Positions 10,822 to 24,400 of a DNA stretch of 64,000 bases are shown in pieces. Below the pieces are notes generated by a model. That model was not told the DNA's origin and ran no database searches. It saw nothing but the letters and a program-made list of their open reading frames with translations. The stretch's first letter is position 1; each line of letters starts with the position of its first letter. Source of the DNA: Ophiostoma sp. CBS 140.51. Its lineage: Eukaryota > Ascomycota > Sordariomycetes > Ophiostomatales > Ophiostomataceae. The position numbers were made by a program, and so were the translations under genes. The DNA is taken from the NCBI GenBank assembly GCA_029298735.1, contig JANSLP010000153.1, forward strand, positions 1 through 64,000, written 5' to 3'.

Positions 10822-11303
10822 CCAGCGGACACAATTGTGAAGAGCGAGTAGGCGAGGAGTAACGAGCAAAGCTTGCGGTGGAGAAAGACATGAGCTGGGA
10901 GATGCTTTAAATATGGGTCAGTTAACAGGAATATAAGTATTTGGAAAAGTAGGGACACAATGTGAATTTATTAATTATTAATATGTCGATTAATTCCTTG
11001 GTCATCGCCAAGTGTAACTATTGTTTAGAAACTTAGGGGATGTTGTTCAACGCTTGTAGGGCACTTAGCGATCTTTCTTCAGCGGTCGGCAGATTTGGCT
11101 CCGATGCACCGCGCAACCCAAATGAGGCATAGCGCACCCAATCCCATTATTAGTCATCATTATGTCTGAGCGCAAACCAGCCACGTCCACCATCTCCAAG
11201 TGTCATCTACAAACAAGCTCCACCTGGCACCATCACCAGTCCACCTTACGACAGACTTTCGGAAACATACTGCGAGTATGCGACCACTACAACCACAACA
11301 ATC
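10822..11303. other. Intergenic
   Basis: About 480 bp between two plus-strand genes, AT-rich near 10970-11000. It contains the promoter of the Yos9-like gene. No further gene seen. Confidence 0.5.
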
Positions 11304-13322
11304 ATGAGGTCAAAAACATTATTACTGCTAGCTGCCCTACAGCTTGCAGCAGCACGACAGCCTGGATTCAGTATCCACGAGGACATCCTCGCCTATCCAC
11401 AAGTAAGCTTCCCAAATAGGAGGGGACACGAGACCTTGAGATTGCAGCTTCTATCTCAGCAATTTGTCACTCTTTTACATTGACACTAACCACTATTCCT
11501 CCTTTAGTTTGAAGTCGTCTTCTCCGACTCTTATATCCTCGAAGGGGATGCCCAACGCCTGCTCGACGGCGCCGCCGATCCGAGAGCCTACCAGAGCAAT
11601 GCCGCCGCAGCCTCCGCCACTCCATCATCACAATCCGACGTCGCCCACCCAGGAGACGAGTCGACCGCCGTGAAAGAGCATGGCGCAGGGTCAACAAGCG
11701 GTGCGACCGGAAAGAACGGCGACGACAGCGATGCGGCCGACGATGGCAGCGAACAAGTCTCAGAGACATTTGAAATTATGAACGTCCCGCCATCACGCTA
11801 CTTGTGCTCAGTGCCCGTGCTCGCACCGCCCGCACCTCCGAACCAGACCGCCACCGAACTCGCCCGCGCCGAAGAAGCCCGCGAACTCGCCCGCATGTCC
11901 GACCGCGGTATCGAGATCATCAGCACGCTCGAGGGCGAATGCATGTACTACGTTTCGGGGTGGTGGAGCTACAGCTTCTGTTACGGCAAGGAGATTGTGC
12001 AGTTCCATGCCACGACGACCAAGACTGGCAAGCCTGTTAAAGACCCGCATAGCCAGGAATACATTTTGGGACGGATGCAGGGGCAGCAAAACGACAACAC
12101 GGCAGCAGGCGAGGCGGCGGCCGCAGCAGCAGCAGCAACAGCGGGCAACAAAATCAAGCAAGCCAAGAAAGATCTTGACGTCCAGAAGCCACTAGGCGGT
12201 AACGCCAACAGCGCCGGTTCTACGACTACACAGCCGACTGGCGAGGTCTCTGACCCCTACAACACCGAGCTCGTCGTCAAGGGTGACCAGCGTTACATGG
12301 TCCAGCGTCTCGGTATGGGCACGGTCTGCGATCTGACGGGCCGCGACCGCACTATTGAGATCCAATACCACTGCAACCCGGGCGGCACGAGCGACCGCAT
12401 CAGCTGGATTAAGGAGGTGACTACGTGTTCCTATCTGATGGAGGTGCGCACGCCGCGCCTATGCGAGGAGGGCGCTTTCCTGCCGCCCAAACCCGCGCGT
12501 GCCCACCCCATTAGCTGCCGCCAGATTGTGAGCTCCGAAGAGGAGGTCGCAAAGTGGCACCATCAAAAGACGATCGAAGCCTATGCGGCGATGCAGGGCA
12601 TCAAGGCGAAGGAGAAGGCTACTGCCGCCGAGGAGGCTCAAGAGGGTATTGAGGACATTCCTGGTCAAGGCCAGGCAAAGAACCAGGACGGGATCGTAGT
12701 TGGCGGGGTCGTTATCGGCGCACGTAAGGCGTTGGGCCGCGGCGAAGATGGCCAGCCACCTCTCAAGCTGGAACTTCCCAAGCACTTTGGCCGCGACGGT
12801 GCCGAGCTCGTCAAGGGTCAGCCTCGTGTCGTCAAGGTGCTCGTCCGGGCTGCCAGCAAAGCCAACGGCGGCGAGGTGTCGATTCTGTCGACGGACGAGC
12901 TCAAGGAGCTCAACATCCGCCACGACGTCATCCAGGAGCTCGTCGGCAAGCTTACCAAGATAGCAGGCGGGAAAGCATGGCGACTGGAGGCGGTGGAGAA
13001 CCCGGGCGAATCGGCACTTGAGATCCGGGCTGTCCTGGAGCCGGAGGATGGCGAGGAGCCGGAATGGGGCACGGGCAGCGGCACGCCTGCCAAGAAGGCT
13101 GAGAAAGTCGACAAGGACGAGAAGACCGAGGACGCCAAAGAGGAAGCCGTCGAGAAGCCTGAGAAGAAGAAGAAGAAGGGCACAAAGGTCACGGTGACCG
13201 TCGAGAAGGTTGACAAAAAGGGAAAAGAGACGGAGGCGCCGAAAGCGCAGGACGGCGGTGACGCTGTCGATGATGGCGGTGAGGAGGGCAGCGAAGAGAC
13301 GTTCAAGAAGGACGAGCTGTGA
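11304..13322 (+). CDS. Yos9/OS-9-like ER quality-control lectin
   Basis: Two exons (11304-11402, 11508-13322) with a 105-nt intron (GTAAGC donor, ACTAAC branch site, TTTAG acceptor) encode 637 residues. Exon 1 supplies a signal peptide (MRSKTLLLLAALQLAAA). The mannose-6-phosphate-receptor-homology (MRH) domain begins around residue 170 with CMYYVSGWWSYSFCYGKEIV and continues with the paired-Cys motifs VCDLTGRDRTIEIQYHC and TTCSYLMEVRTPRLC, including the Arg, Glu and Tyr expected to contact mannose. The C-terminus is acidic and lysine-rich and ends in KDEL, an ER retrieval signal. Known members hand terminally misfolded glycoproteins to the Hrd1 ubiquitin ligase in ER-associated degradation. 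An Ala/Gln-rich insertion with an Ala run (about residues 230-260) splits the MRH region, as in other filamentous fungi. It is read as functional. Confidence 0.93.
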
Positions 13323-15695
13323 TCCAACAAAAACGGACGCTTGTTTCTATCCTGTCTAGTTTAGATTTACCTTCGTTTTCTTTCTGACTTTTTTCTCTCT
13401 TGTTTTCCTCTTTTGTCTTGGCCTGGGATATATGGCGTTTGCGTGGTTTGAAATTGATGTACATAAAATCAAATACAATTGGCAATAAAATTGTCTGATG
13501 TCAACTTACTTTACAAGGACGGCGAATGAGATGCGATGCAAATCCCAACGAATCCTTGATCCTAACTCCCCAGAGTTTAAAGCTGTTCAGAATGGTTCAA
13601 AAAACACCTCAATCTCGACCCCTTGCTGCCATTCATAGACACAAAATGTGCGACCAATGACGTAATCTTGCCTGTAACAAGTATGACACCAGGTAAATAC
13701 GGCCCTGGTCTCCTGAAGTCGATATGCAGTCAAGGGAGTCAAGGCGGTTGACAGGGTGCCATTTTTGTCACTTTTGGTGTGGTTTGGCGTGGTGGTTTGA
13801 TCATTCGTGTCTCGCCCACAGGCCTCTAGACCCTCGCCTACCCTCGCCTAGCCGCTGTCAGGGCGCCTGGGCGCTCCAGGGGACCCGATATCGCGCCCCA
13901 TCTGAGCCAAACGGGCCTAGTGCAGATGGCCTAGCACGGCGCGCAGGCCGCGCTAAAGCGCAGAAAAAACGCATAAAAATTCGTTACAAGGAAAAAGGGC
14001 CTTTAAAATAGGGCCTTGAAAGTTGCATACAGGCAAGACAGGCAAAACGGGCGGAACAGTAGAAAACAGCATGGCGCCTCAACGAACAGATGAGAAATAA
14101 AGAGAACAAGGCCCGAGGACAAGACAAAAGCGCATATCCAAGAAACGAAAGAAAGAGAATTAAGAAAAATCCTACTGCGATGCCGCTTCCAAGACCAGCC
14201 ATCACCAATAAGGTGAAAGAAAAAAAGGAAAAGAGAAGAAAAGAAAAAGATTAAAAAATAAGACAAGAAAATTAGATGAGTCGCACCTTCCAACAAAAGT
14301 CCTACACCCACTTCAGAGTGAGTCGACATCGGACATCGGACGTCGGCCGTTCCTTCCTTGCTCAGATCTTTTTACCCATCTTTTTTCTTTCTTTCTGTTT
14401 TGTCCGTCCAGCGCACCTTCTTCTTACGGCAGCCTTCTCCTTCTTTTGTCCATTTGGTCTTTTTTGTTCTTTGGCTCTGGCGATCAACATTGAGAAAGGG
14501 GGGTGAGATCTGTCTCGTTTGTACTAGCTACGGACATTTTTTTTCACTCGTCCGCCTCGTCTTTTAAGTGAAATTTTCAGGCCGGTCCGTCTGGCTTTCA
14601 TTACGTTTGAGATATTGCCTCTTCTGACGGCACTTTACTCAGTATTGGCAATTGGCAAGCAGAGTCCGCCATAGTTGCATCCTCGTATTGTTGCATTTTT
14701 GGATCTAAATTTTCTTTCTACCAGTTGTTCTTGCCATTCACCATCCGCTCCTTTCCGTGCGCAACTACTCGTCTCGGTCGTACTTTCTCTTACTGCTTAT
14801 TCTGTTTGTCGCTCCTTCTTTGCACAAAACAACAACAGCCTCATCCTGCTCTCCTCTCACCACCGCTCCTGCCCTTGCACACTCCTTGCACACCACTACA
14901 CGCCAGTGACGCCCGATTCTCGATTCTGCAACACCGCTCATCGCACGCGTCCTTCGTTCGGCCCTGCCCCCGGCCAGGCGCCCCCGCATTGTCGCAGCCC
15001 CGCCGTATGCAACCAACCATTGACTGAATTTTCCTGAGCCCATTTTGATTTTACCCTTTTCTTTTTGCCCTTCCCCTCTCGGCCGCCCGCCTCGACCACC
15101 GCTTGCTTGCGCCCGCCCCTCTCTCACGTCCATCGATCAGCACGACGAAAGGCTCAGAAGCCTGGCCAGACATACCACTGGACGGAGTACTGAGTGACTG
15201 TACTGAGCACTCAGGGTCTGCCACAACAGTCAAAGCCTGCAAAGACCTGGTTGGCTGGACAGATCGTCTCTTTATCCTTCACATTTTCTCCTCCTCTCTT
15301 TTTCTCCTCACTCAAAACACAACAACCCAGCTGGCAGCACAGACAAAGCTTCGTGACAGCTTCTATGTGTGCATCCCATCTTTGTCTCTGTCACATTACA
15401 CATTGCAGGTCATTCACTGGCCTTTGTCTCTATTGTCGATAATCGATAAACGTCCATCCACATCTCCCCTGCGCTCCCTATCTCGCTTGCTCTTCCACCG
15501 AGCCACCGAGTCAGTCGCGACGTCCATCGTTCTCCACCGTACGATCCTCGACGGGTAAACAAATAGCAGAGCAACAGCGATACTCAAACAACTTCACAGC
15601 ACTCTCCACAGCTACACGCATCGGCGTCGGGTCGCATCGGCCCTGTCCTGGTGCCGCGCTGCCCACAAAAGAGACATGTGGGTGTCTGCTCCACG
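13323..15695. other. Long intergenic region with GC-rich island and pyrimidine-rich leader
   Basis: About 2.4 kb. A GC-rich patch at 13815-13960 includes the short tandem ACCCTCGCCT and several self-complementary GC words. From about 14340 to 15690 the plus strand is strongly pyrimidine-rich (CTTTCT, CTCCTC), as expected for a long promoter and 5' leader of the regulator gene that follows. No coding feature is supported. Confidence 0.45.
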
Positions 15696-18417
15696 ATGAA
15701 GACCGAAGACGGTGGTATCGACGACTTGTTGCCGTCGCTCCCGCCGCCACCGCCGCCGCCCTCGCCGCAGGCTGGCGCCAAAGCCACTCTCTACACCAAC
15801 GGCTCGGCCGACTCTACCCAGACCGGTCCCAGCCAGCAATCCAAGCGCACCGTCTGTGACCATTGTCGTCGGCGAAGTGAGTCCCCCACGCCATCCTCTC
15901 TCTTCCTACGTCTTCTGCTACGCCTGCTAACAGCCTAGGAATCCGCTGCGATGGCCAGCTTCCGTGCCAGCCATGCGTCAATGCTTCGCTCGCGTGCAAG
16001 CGCGACCACGTTCCTCTGAAACGAGGGCCGAAGCGTGGCCGTGGTCGCGTCATCAACGAGCTGCGAGAACGGTACTCGATCGACCAAAGCAACCCTAATG
16101 CATCTGTCAACCAGAACAACAAGCACAGCCGCGAGAGCAGCATCGATTTGTATGTCACCGCACCTGCTTCGTTTCAGCATCTAGTGACAGCCCCCGCTAA
16201 CAGCACAGAATAAACGGCATTGACATGTCCGTCCCGTCGACGCCTGCGCCGCCGTCCGACATCTCCTGGCAGAAAGTGTCCTCGGACCCCCGACATGCCG
16301 CCGAGCCCCGTGGCGCCTTCTCGACCGAGCAGTACCGCCCAACCTCCCGCAGCTACATGTACCTCATGCCTCGACTCATCGACCTCTACTACGAGCACAT
16401 CTACCCCATTATGCCCCTCCCTTACATGCCCGCCGTCCGCGACATGGTCAACCGCAGCCCCGCCGGCATGGCCGAGCTGACCTTCTCCGACCGTAACTAC
16501 CTCTACGCTCTCTGCGCTCTGACCTGCTTCCATATGTCGGGCCAAAACATCACGGCCGATGCACCACACCCCTCGTGGGAGTGTGCCGGCCGCTACTTCC
16601 TGGACGAGTGTATCTCAGCGCGCCAGTCGTACGACTTCTTCAACGACTCCTCTCTCCACGCTGTCATCTCCTCCTTCTGGCTATCCACGTCCTTCTTTGA
16701 GATCAACCAGTCCCGCAAATCGTGGCTATATCTGAGAGAGGCATTGACGCTGGCCCAGGAGTTGGCACTGCACGATGATGCCTCATACGCTGGCCTGGAT
16801 GCAGCTGAAACGCTGTGCCGGCAGCGTACCTTCTGGCAGCTCTTCGTCACCGAACGGTAAGCCCAAGCTGATCGTCGGTGCCAAGTACATACTCCCTCAT
16901 ACTAACATACTGTGTTTCTTAGGTCGTTCGCCATCCTCCGAAGCAAGCCGATCACACTCAAGAAGACACCGTCCCTGCCAACAACCCGCCATCCCTACGA
17001 GGCACCCGAGATCCACACCGGCTTCCGCCAGCTCATCAGCTCCTACACTCCCCTTGACGAGTCCTTTGTAAACGCATGGAACGAAGGCTCCGACCCGCGC
17101 GTCACAGCCGCTACATACCTCGCACTGCAGGCCGTATTGGCAATGCGGCCACCGTTCCTTGCCAAAGCGAGAACCGAGATCAAGACTGTCACGCACGGCC
17201 TGTCGACAACCAGCAACACACCCGAAGACCGGTCACCCACTGGCCACGAAGCGCCGCCGCCCTCACCGAGTTCGCCGGCCGCCTTCAGTGCAGGGCTCAA
17301 TGCCGCACTTGGAAATGCGGCTGGTGTCAACGGCGACGAAGAGGAGATCAAGCAGGAGAATGAGCCCGAGACGACCGATATCCAAAAGGCCGACCTTCTC
17401 ATCACCCAGCAGTGGCTGCGCCTTATCGTCTGGCAGTCATCCTTCCGCCAGCAACTCCTGTCGTGGACAGCTCCAGACGAGAGCATGCGCTTCGCCTTCC
17501 CGCTCACCATTGCCGCCCGCACCGCCGCTGTCATCCAAAGCCTGCCCCCGCAGGCCATCGAGGTCCACGGCATGGGCATCTTTGAGAAGATCTTTGAAAT
17601 CGGCACCTGGTCCATGAACGTCCTGCAGGCCTGCGACATGGCTAGCGCATCCGGTACCAACGTGGCCGGTGGCGGTGCTGCTATGGGCATGGACTTTGCT
17701 GGCGCCTCTGATATGGGCGTGCTTGGTGTGGGTCGCATGTCCTACTCTGTCGACCCGCTCGAGTTCTTTGTGCGCACGCTGAGCGCTAGTCCCAACAGCC
17801 GCACACAGTACGCCGAGCGTCTCTTGATGTTTGCCAATGAGCAGACGGGTGGCGGTATGCGTATGGCCTTGTCGCCGGCCCTCTCTTCGCCTTCATCGCC
17901 GGAACTGCTGCCGACAGGCCACTGGTCTAAAGACGAGGTCACCACCACCACGACGGCAGGCTCTCAACCGCCAATTACCGACACTAACGGCACCAACATC
18001 ATCGGGACAGTCCTAGGTGAAGTCGGTGATGACTTTAACAGCGTGTCAGCTGTCAACCACTTTGCTTCGACCGGCCCCAACGGCGAGGCCGTGCCATTCT
18101 CCTTTGACGCCAACGCCCTTACCGATGCCGCCTTTGAAATTGGCCCCGTGGCCTACGACAACGGCAGCCTCGACGGCGTGGTCTATGACGGCACAGTCAG
18201 CCCCACTGGTGTCTCGGTTGGCGGCGGCTCTTACGGATCGATCCACGGCGGCTCCATCAACGAAGGCATTAGCCGGAACCACAGCTACGGCAGCTTCACC
18301 GAAGAGCTGCAAGCCGGTACTGACTACCCCGTTTTCCTGCCCAGCGCGGCGCAGAGTCCCACCGAGGTCAACGGCTTCGCCGGCTTTGATTTGTCGCAGA
18401 CAAACCTAGCGTCGTAG
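15696..18417 (+). CDS. Zn2Cys6 transcription factor with fungal-specific regulator domain
   Basis: Four exons (15696-15876, 15939-16149, 16209-16856, 16923-18417) encode 844 residues. The three introns (62, 59 and 66 nt) have GTGAGT, GTATGT and GTAAGC donors. Intron 1 splits an Arg codon inside the zinc cluster; after splicing C54, C57, C64, C70, C73 and C80 fit C-x2-C-x6-C-x5-C-x2-C-x6-C exactly. A basic linker follows (KRGPKRGRGRVINEL). The central part (about 150-470) is an alpha-helical fungal_trans-like domain with a typical YEHIYPIMP...SWLYLREAL layout. The N-terminus has a proline run and the C-terminal ~250 residues are Gly/Ser/Thr-rich. The linker reminds me of glucose-responsive regulators of the AmyR/BglR/COL-26 group, but this assignment is from memory and weak. 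It acts in the nucleus as a DNA-binding regulator. Confidence 0.9.
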
Positions 18418-21400
18418 GCGAGCACGAAGTTCCGCCTTTCTCATCTTTCATATATACAACTACTTAATATCTTATCCTTTATCTCTTTGGTTTCATCGGT
18501 TCGGGGGGTCGGATAGGTCGGAGGCATCTCTGCATTTTATCCTGCTTTCTCTCGCGTCTCTGCCCAGCATGTCTCCTCTTCTTTTATTCTTTCCATAGCG
18601 CATTTCCAGTTTCTACTTTTTCCCCGGGCTGGTATATCTTTCTCCTGATCTCTTCTTCTTTACATACCATTTATATTTTATAAAAAACTGGGTGGCACAT
18701 ATTTGATTTTTATCTTTGGCTTTTGTTTATGGGGGGTCTTCGCGTTCTGGTTCATGGGCGGGCAGTTCAGTTTGTCTTGGTTTTATTTTGTTTCTCATCA
18801 TCACGTCCGTCACAAAAAATCAATAATGTATCTAATGAGCTTGAAATATCGCTGTACGAATTGACCAAAGTTTGAATAGTATCGATGGACTCTTTGTGGG
18901 TGAAGTGATACAATAATTTCTTGAAAATGAACATAATGTTTTTGGGGCGAGTTCATGTTCTCTATTTGCTTTTCTTTTGTTTTATTAAAAGGGAGTAGAG
19001 AGGTATGACAAAAGAAAGAGGGGCGAAAATCGATAGTAAATTTGCAAGACAAGAATAAACTACAAAAAAGAATTAAAATAAAGATATATAAAATATAACT
19101 GTCCTGGACTTCTTGTTGGAAAAATACATGGCCGACGTTGGCACGCCTGTCACACCGTTGAACTTTCATCTGCTCGTCATCACGAGCAAGATTCGTTCAT
19201 CGCACAGCATCACCGACTGGCCACGTTTTCACTGCATGAATGCCTCACACAACAGACAAAATGACAACTTACACACATCCTGGTGTATTTCTTTTGAGCG
19301 TTGCATCTTTTGTTTGGATGCTGGCCAGCCTCTCGTCATAACGAGAGGTCATAGACGGTAGATGCAAACACTGCCGAGTGACCATCACTTTTCACCTTTT
19401 GGTCGCGATTTGTGTATCCATGGGTCGGACATTTTGCGCCTTCTTTTTTCATTTCTCCGTCTTTGTGAGTAGACCTGTTCGCCCCGTTTATCGTGTTTTG
19501 TCACGCAATGGCCCACGAGATTTTGCTGTTGGATTGGCGACAGAAGGTGGTATTTTTGGTTCCTCTAAACGCCCCAATTGACGATAACCACTGGATTGTA
19601 AACAAAGGATTGACGTCCCTTCCAAGATAAGAAAACATTCCCTTTCAATCTGTTTCTTTGTCCATTTTCGTGACCTTTGCGCTTGGTCTGAGATGGTTCC
19701 ACAGCGTCACCCTTTTCCTGTCCTTCCGACTTGCCCACACCTCCGTGCACTACGTCCTGCACCTGGGAGAGTCCTTGCGCCGTGCGCCTTGATCGATGCA
19801 GTGAATAACCGTTTCTCTTTCCACTTTTGGGTGCTCTCGCACTCTACTTTCTTGGTTTCTAGTTTTGCGCCGCGTGCCTACATTTTGTATTTCTATTTCT
19901 TCTTACAGCGTGTGCTTGCCCCTCACCGTTCATCTTAAAGTGCGTGCATACTCTGGACCTCTGGTCCGGCACGCGGCAGGTGCATGTTCCCGTTGGCTTG
20001 GACCAGGTGCTAGGGCCAGCCTGGTGAGTCTTTTTTAACCTTGTCATAATGTTTATGAACTCTTCCTCATCGTTGCTTTTATTTCTCTTCCCCTGTAAAC
20101 ATTCCTTTTTGTCATGCATTGCTCAGCTTGTTCTAAGCTGTCCTCAGCTCTTGTCTTCTTCTCTTCGCCCTTCCACCGGTTCCTTCACCTTCAGCGGTGG
20201 CTAGGAGAAAACGAGAACCGCAAAATGGCTGCCCAATGGGCTGCTCTTTTGTGGCTTCTGGGCTTCAAAAACTAAAGCACAGAAACACATGACTGTGGGA
20301 CCTGCACAGGCGAGATGTAAGGGACACAGGGGGATACAAGAAGAAAAAAAAGAAACAGGACAGGACAAAGGGACGATAAAAAATAGAAGGCTGGAGAGAA
20401 ACATGATGGAAGCTGCAAAGAAAACTTGCTTTGGCCAATTGGACCACACAACGTTCACCTTACTTCCTTTTCAACTCCAGTTTCTTGCCCCCGATATGCA
20501 ACTAAATGCAACAACGTCGAGATGCCATGTTTCGGTGAGAATTTGGAAGAAGTAAAAAGGCCGACAGACAACCGGAAATCCCGCTGCTCTCTCGTGGGCT
20601 ACCTTCCCTTGCATTTACAGTGCAGCTGGTATAGGTAGGGGGCTCTTGAAGGCCGATTTTGTGCATCTTGACCGCCATTTCTGGGCTGTTGTTGCGCAAA
20701 TATCATTGCATGTGGCACAGAATGGCACTGAAGAGGGAGAAAAACCTCTGCTAGTCGAGCCTGTGAAACATCGGCAGAAGATACCTGGCAGCCATTCGTT
20801 TTCTTTTTCTTTTCTCTTCTTATTCCCATCGCATATTGATAAAATTCCGACCCAGTTTAAAGCCCTTGCCTTGTCCGATCTTACAATTTGCTTGGGTGAC
20901 CGACTTTGTTGATGCAAGGGAGCCTCTCTCTTCAAGTCTTAAACGGGGCATAATCAGCTACAGAATGACGCAAAACTGTGAGAGCTCACCAGCCACCTGT
21001 CGGTCTGTAGCCAACGGTTTTTAACGTTTTGGTTATGAACCCCTGGCTGCGTTTCTGCGTTTCTTTCTTTTGTGGCCCGTCTTTTGCTTTCCCCCCGACC
21101 ATGCTTTTTGGCCATGCTCTTTGCCATGCTGTGAACAAGAACTCAGACCAATGGATTGATTTTGAGCCGTGAAGATCGAACCGGGGAAATGCAGACGGCA
21201 CACAGAAGGCCTGTCCTGGTTTTTTTCCCTGCTTGTCAATGAACGGCAAGCCGTCAACCAACAGATAGATGCGGCTGGCTGGATACTAAAAGAGGCAATT
21301 GGCGCACAAAAGTATTGACAGCCCGGAGAACCATCTCCCATTTATTGTTTCGTAGTCCGTCCTCCGTACGAGCGAGGGAGGATGTTGCAGAACTGCGGCA

Positions 21401-24400
21401 AGGGAGAGCAGGTGGAAGTGGACCGGGACGCCATGAAGTCGCCATTGAATCCACGAGATCAACCATTTTTCCCCTCTCGTTTTCTTTCCCTTCTTCTGTC
21501 TACGAGATGATGAGCACAAACTGAAATCATTGTTCCCCTTGTCCATCCATTTTTGTGCCTCGTTGGACATGATTCCCGCAGCGTCGTATTTCACTTAAAC
21601 TTTCTCCGACGCGCTTTTGCGACGCCATCGCGAAAAGAGTGTATGATTCTCGCGTCTCTAATTAAACGGAACGGACCTGAAAAGAGATGTGCATCGAAAA
21701 AACGAGTTTGCGAACGGCAAGGCGTCACGGCGTTCGCAGGGGATGGGCGAACAGCTTCAAAAAAAAGCAAAAATTGAACACCAAGAAGAAAAAAGAGGCA
21801 GCTCCAGAGTCTCCAGAGTTGTAGCCGTAATCTCAACCCCGGGGAGCTGTGGCCAATCATCATCGATATTCTCACCTCCCCTGTCGAAAAACAGTGGAGG
21901 CCCAACCCCCCTATTTTTTTTGTCGAAATTTTGGGCCTTTCTCGCTGCCTTTTCCTGTCTCCGTCTTGATTTTCAGACTTTCGTTCCTTCTTCCACTCTG
22001 GCCCACAAGCGGCAGCCGGGCCTTTGCACTGGACCAAGGCCGGGGCCGTCTCGCTCTCAGTCCCCTGTTGCTTGCAAGGATATCCCCTTTTCGCAAAACG
22101 GGCCTGTCAAAAGTGCTCACAAAGGGGCGACAGAGGCAACGAGAGGGTGCCTAGACTGTGCCGTGGCGGACCATGCGGACCAAACGGAACAGGGGAAGAG
22201 AGACGAAGAGAGAAAAAGAAAAGAAAAGAAACAAAACTGCTTTCATGAGAGGGTGTCGCCGTCTCTGAGAAAGCCCTCTGGTCCTTTTGGTCCTAGCTCT
22301 ACCGCAGGATTGGAACGGGGGAAAGTGGCCCACGCCCTCTCGTTCGGTTTCTGTGCCTGTCTTTTCCCATTTGAGTGCTTTTCCTCTCTTCCAGCAGGGG
22401 TTTGAAACAAGACAAAGCCGGCAGCCGAGGAGTGATGCGATGAAGAAAGCCCGTTCTTTTGGTGTCTGGTGGCTGCTGACGGGATGACTATCAGCCACAG
22501 AACAGCCGAAGATAGCGCGCGGACGAAGGAGTTGAAGCAATGGACAGCAAAGAGAGGAGGGGATATCGGGCAGCAAGATGTGCAAAAAGGGAGCAATCAA
22601 GGCGACGGCATGCTGAGAAAATGGCAGAGGCCCTTGGCGGGCAAGATCGTGATAGGCGGCTTGGATTGTTGGGTGGCCCTGTCCACAGCCGGGTGCTCCG
22701 ATAAAAGCGGGATGCTCTTCGTATCGCGACGCGAGAGAGAGGCACGAAATGACAAAAATGTTCAATAAGAAAAAACTCTGAACGCGGCCCAATTTCTCGA
22801 TGCACGCGTTTTGGCGTCTTGATTCCCCTTCAGGCCGTCCCGCAATGGCAAGAAGAAAAAGGAAAGAGCAAATGGCACTCACAAGAGAGGTCCAGTCTCT
22901 GCAAGAAGACGCGCTAAAACAGCCCAACGGCGGATGCTAACACGAAGCGGCCCAGGCCCGGCAGGTCACTCTTGCCCCAGTGCGCCGGGATGTCTCCCCT
23001 TGTGTGTGGCTTCACTAGCGTCTTGTTCTCCTACAGCTCCACAGCCAACATCTCCATGAGAAGGCAAGAAGCAGAGAAGGAAAGAGCAAACGGGAGCAGG
23101 GGCAAAAACAGGGGAGAACGAGAAAAAGCAAAAGCAGGAGCGAAAAAGGAAAGAAAAGATGTCAAGAAATGAAAGCGCGATGGAGTATCAAACGACGCTA
23201 CGAGCGTCGTTTGCGCAACAGAGAGGCACACTGGCAAAATGGGCAGGAACGGCAAACTGGAGGAGAGAACAAGGTAAGAGCGACGGTCAGAAAAGGGGAA
23301 AGTGCAGAAGAAAACGGGCGTGGGAGCTCCCGTCCTCGTGAGGAAATTGCCTTGTCGGCCGCACCTTCCCTCTCAAGCCCAGAAGAAAGCGTGTCTCAGT
23401 TTTGTGATGGAAGTCGCGTCACAGACCAAAACAGCAAACACGATCGTCGCTCACTTCTGCTCTTTCTCTTGTCCATTTTGTCACCCTCTAATTTTTTTCT
23501 TCACCCCTCGCGTCGTTTCTTGTTCTTCTCTCAACCCAACGATGCATATCGCTCACATTCACTAACAGCGGCCATCCACTGATTCTCCGTCTGTCTCGAG
23601 CTGGTCTTACCTGCTGTGGGATCCCTGGTTCCCCGGGCGCCCAAGAGTGAGACAATTGGAGAAGAAGTGACCAAAGAGCAAAAACACCAAAAAGAGGCAA
23701 ATCGACAGGGAACGGCAGACAAGATCCTTGACCAAAATACCTGGTCCAAGATACAGGGAGCATCCTGACTTGTCGGATCTGGCCAGTCAAGCCCATCTAT
23801 TCGTGCCCGAGCCCACCAAACAAGCGGAGCCCGACAGGCAATGGGGCCTTGCCTGTGACGTTTTGTTTCTTCGACAAATCTGCCCCCGTTCTCATCTTCC
23901 CAGGAATGCGTTGCCCAGCACATCGACACATCAGTGCCCCCTCCACAACCAGCACAGCAGCTGTCAGGCTGAACCGTGCGTGCTCTCTGAGCCTGTCCTT
24001 CATTGTTTTCTTTGCAGGGCTTCCAACAAAACCGTTGTTCTTTCTCACTTTATCATCAAACAAAGAATCACGACTTTTGCATCGCCCGTTGGAACCAACA
24101 AACAAGGAGACGAGTATCTGCTATCGCAGCAACCGTCATCGAGCCATCGAACCGAGCCACACTTTGTTTCCCTGTTGCAACAAAGGGTATTATTACCAGG
24201 CGCACGCGCCCCGGACCATCAACCGCAATCACACCCCACGAGGCGCCGGACGACGACCGTCGCATCTCGAATCATCGTCGTGACCTTTTTGAGGTCCAAC
24301 GCTCACCTGGCTCTCGCCGTTTTATCTTTTTCCCTCACCCACACGCACACAAGCTCTCTCTCCGTCACTCACACCCTCGCATCCACACACCCACACTGTC

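Noticed and set aside
21150..21200. tRNA-like GGTTCGATC word on the minus strand
   Set aside because: No matching acceptor stem, D-arm or anticodon arm could be drawn around it.
22151..22927. 258-codon open frame on the minus strand
   Set aside because: Low-complexity product from a biased region with overlapping frames of similar length on both strands; no domain and no credible start.
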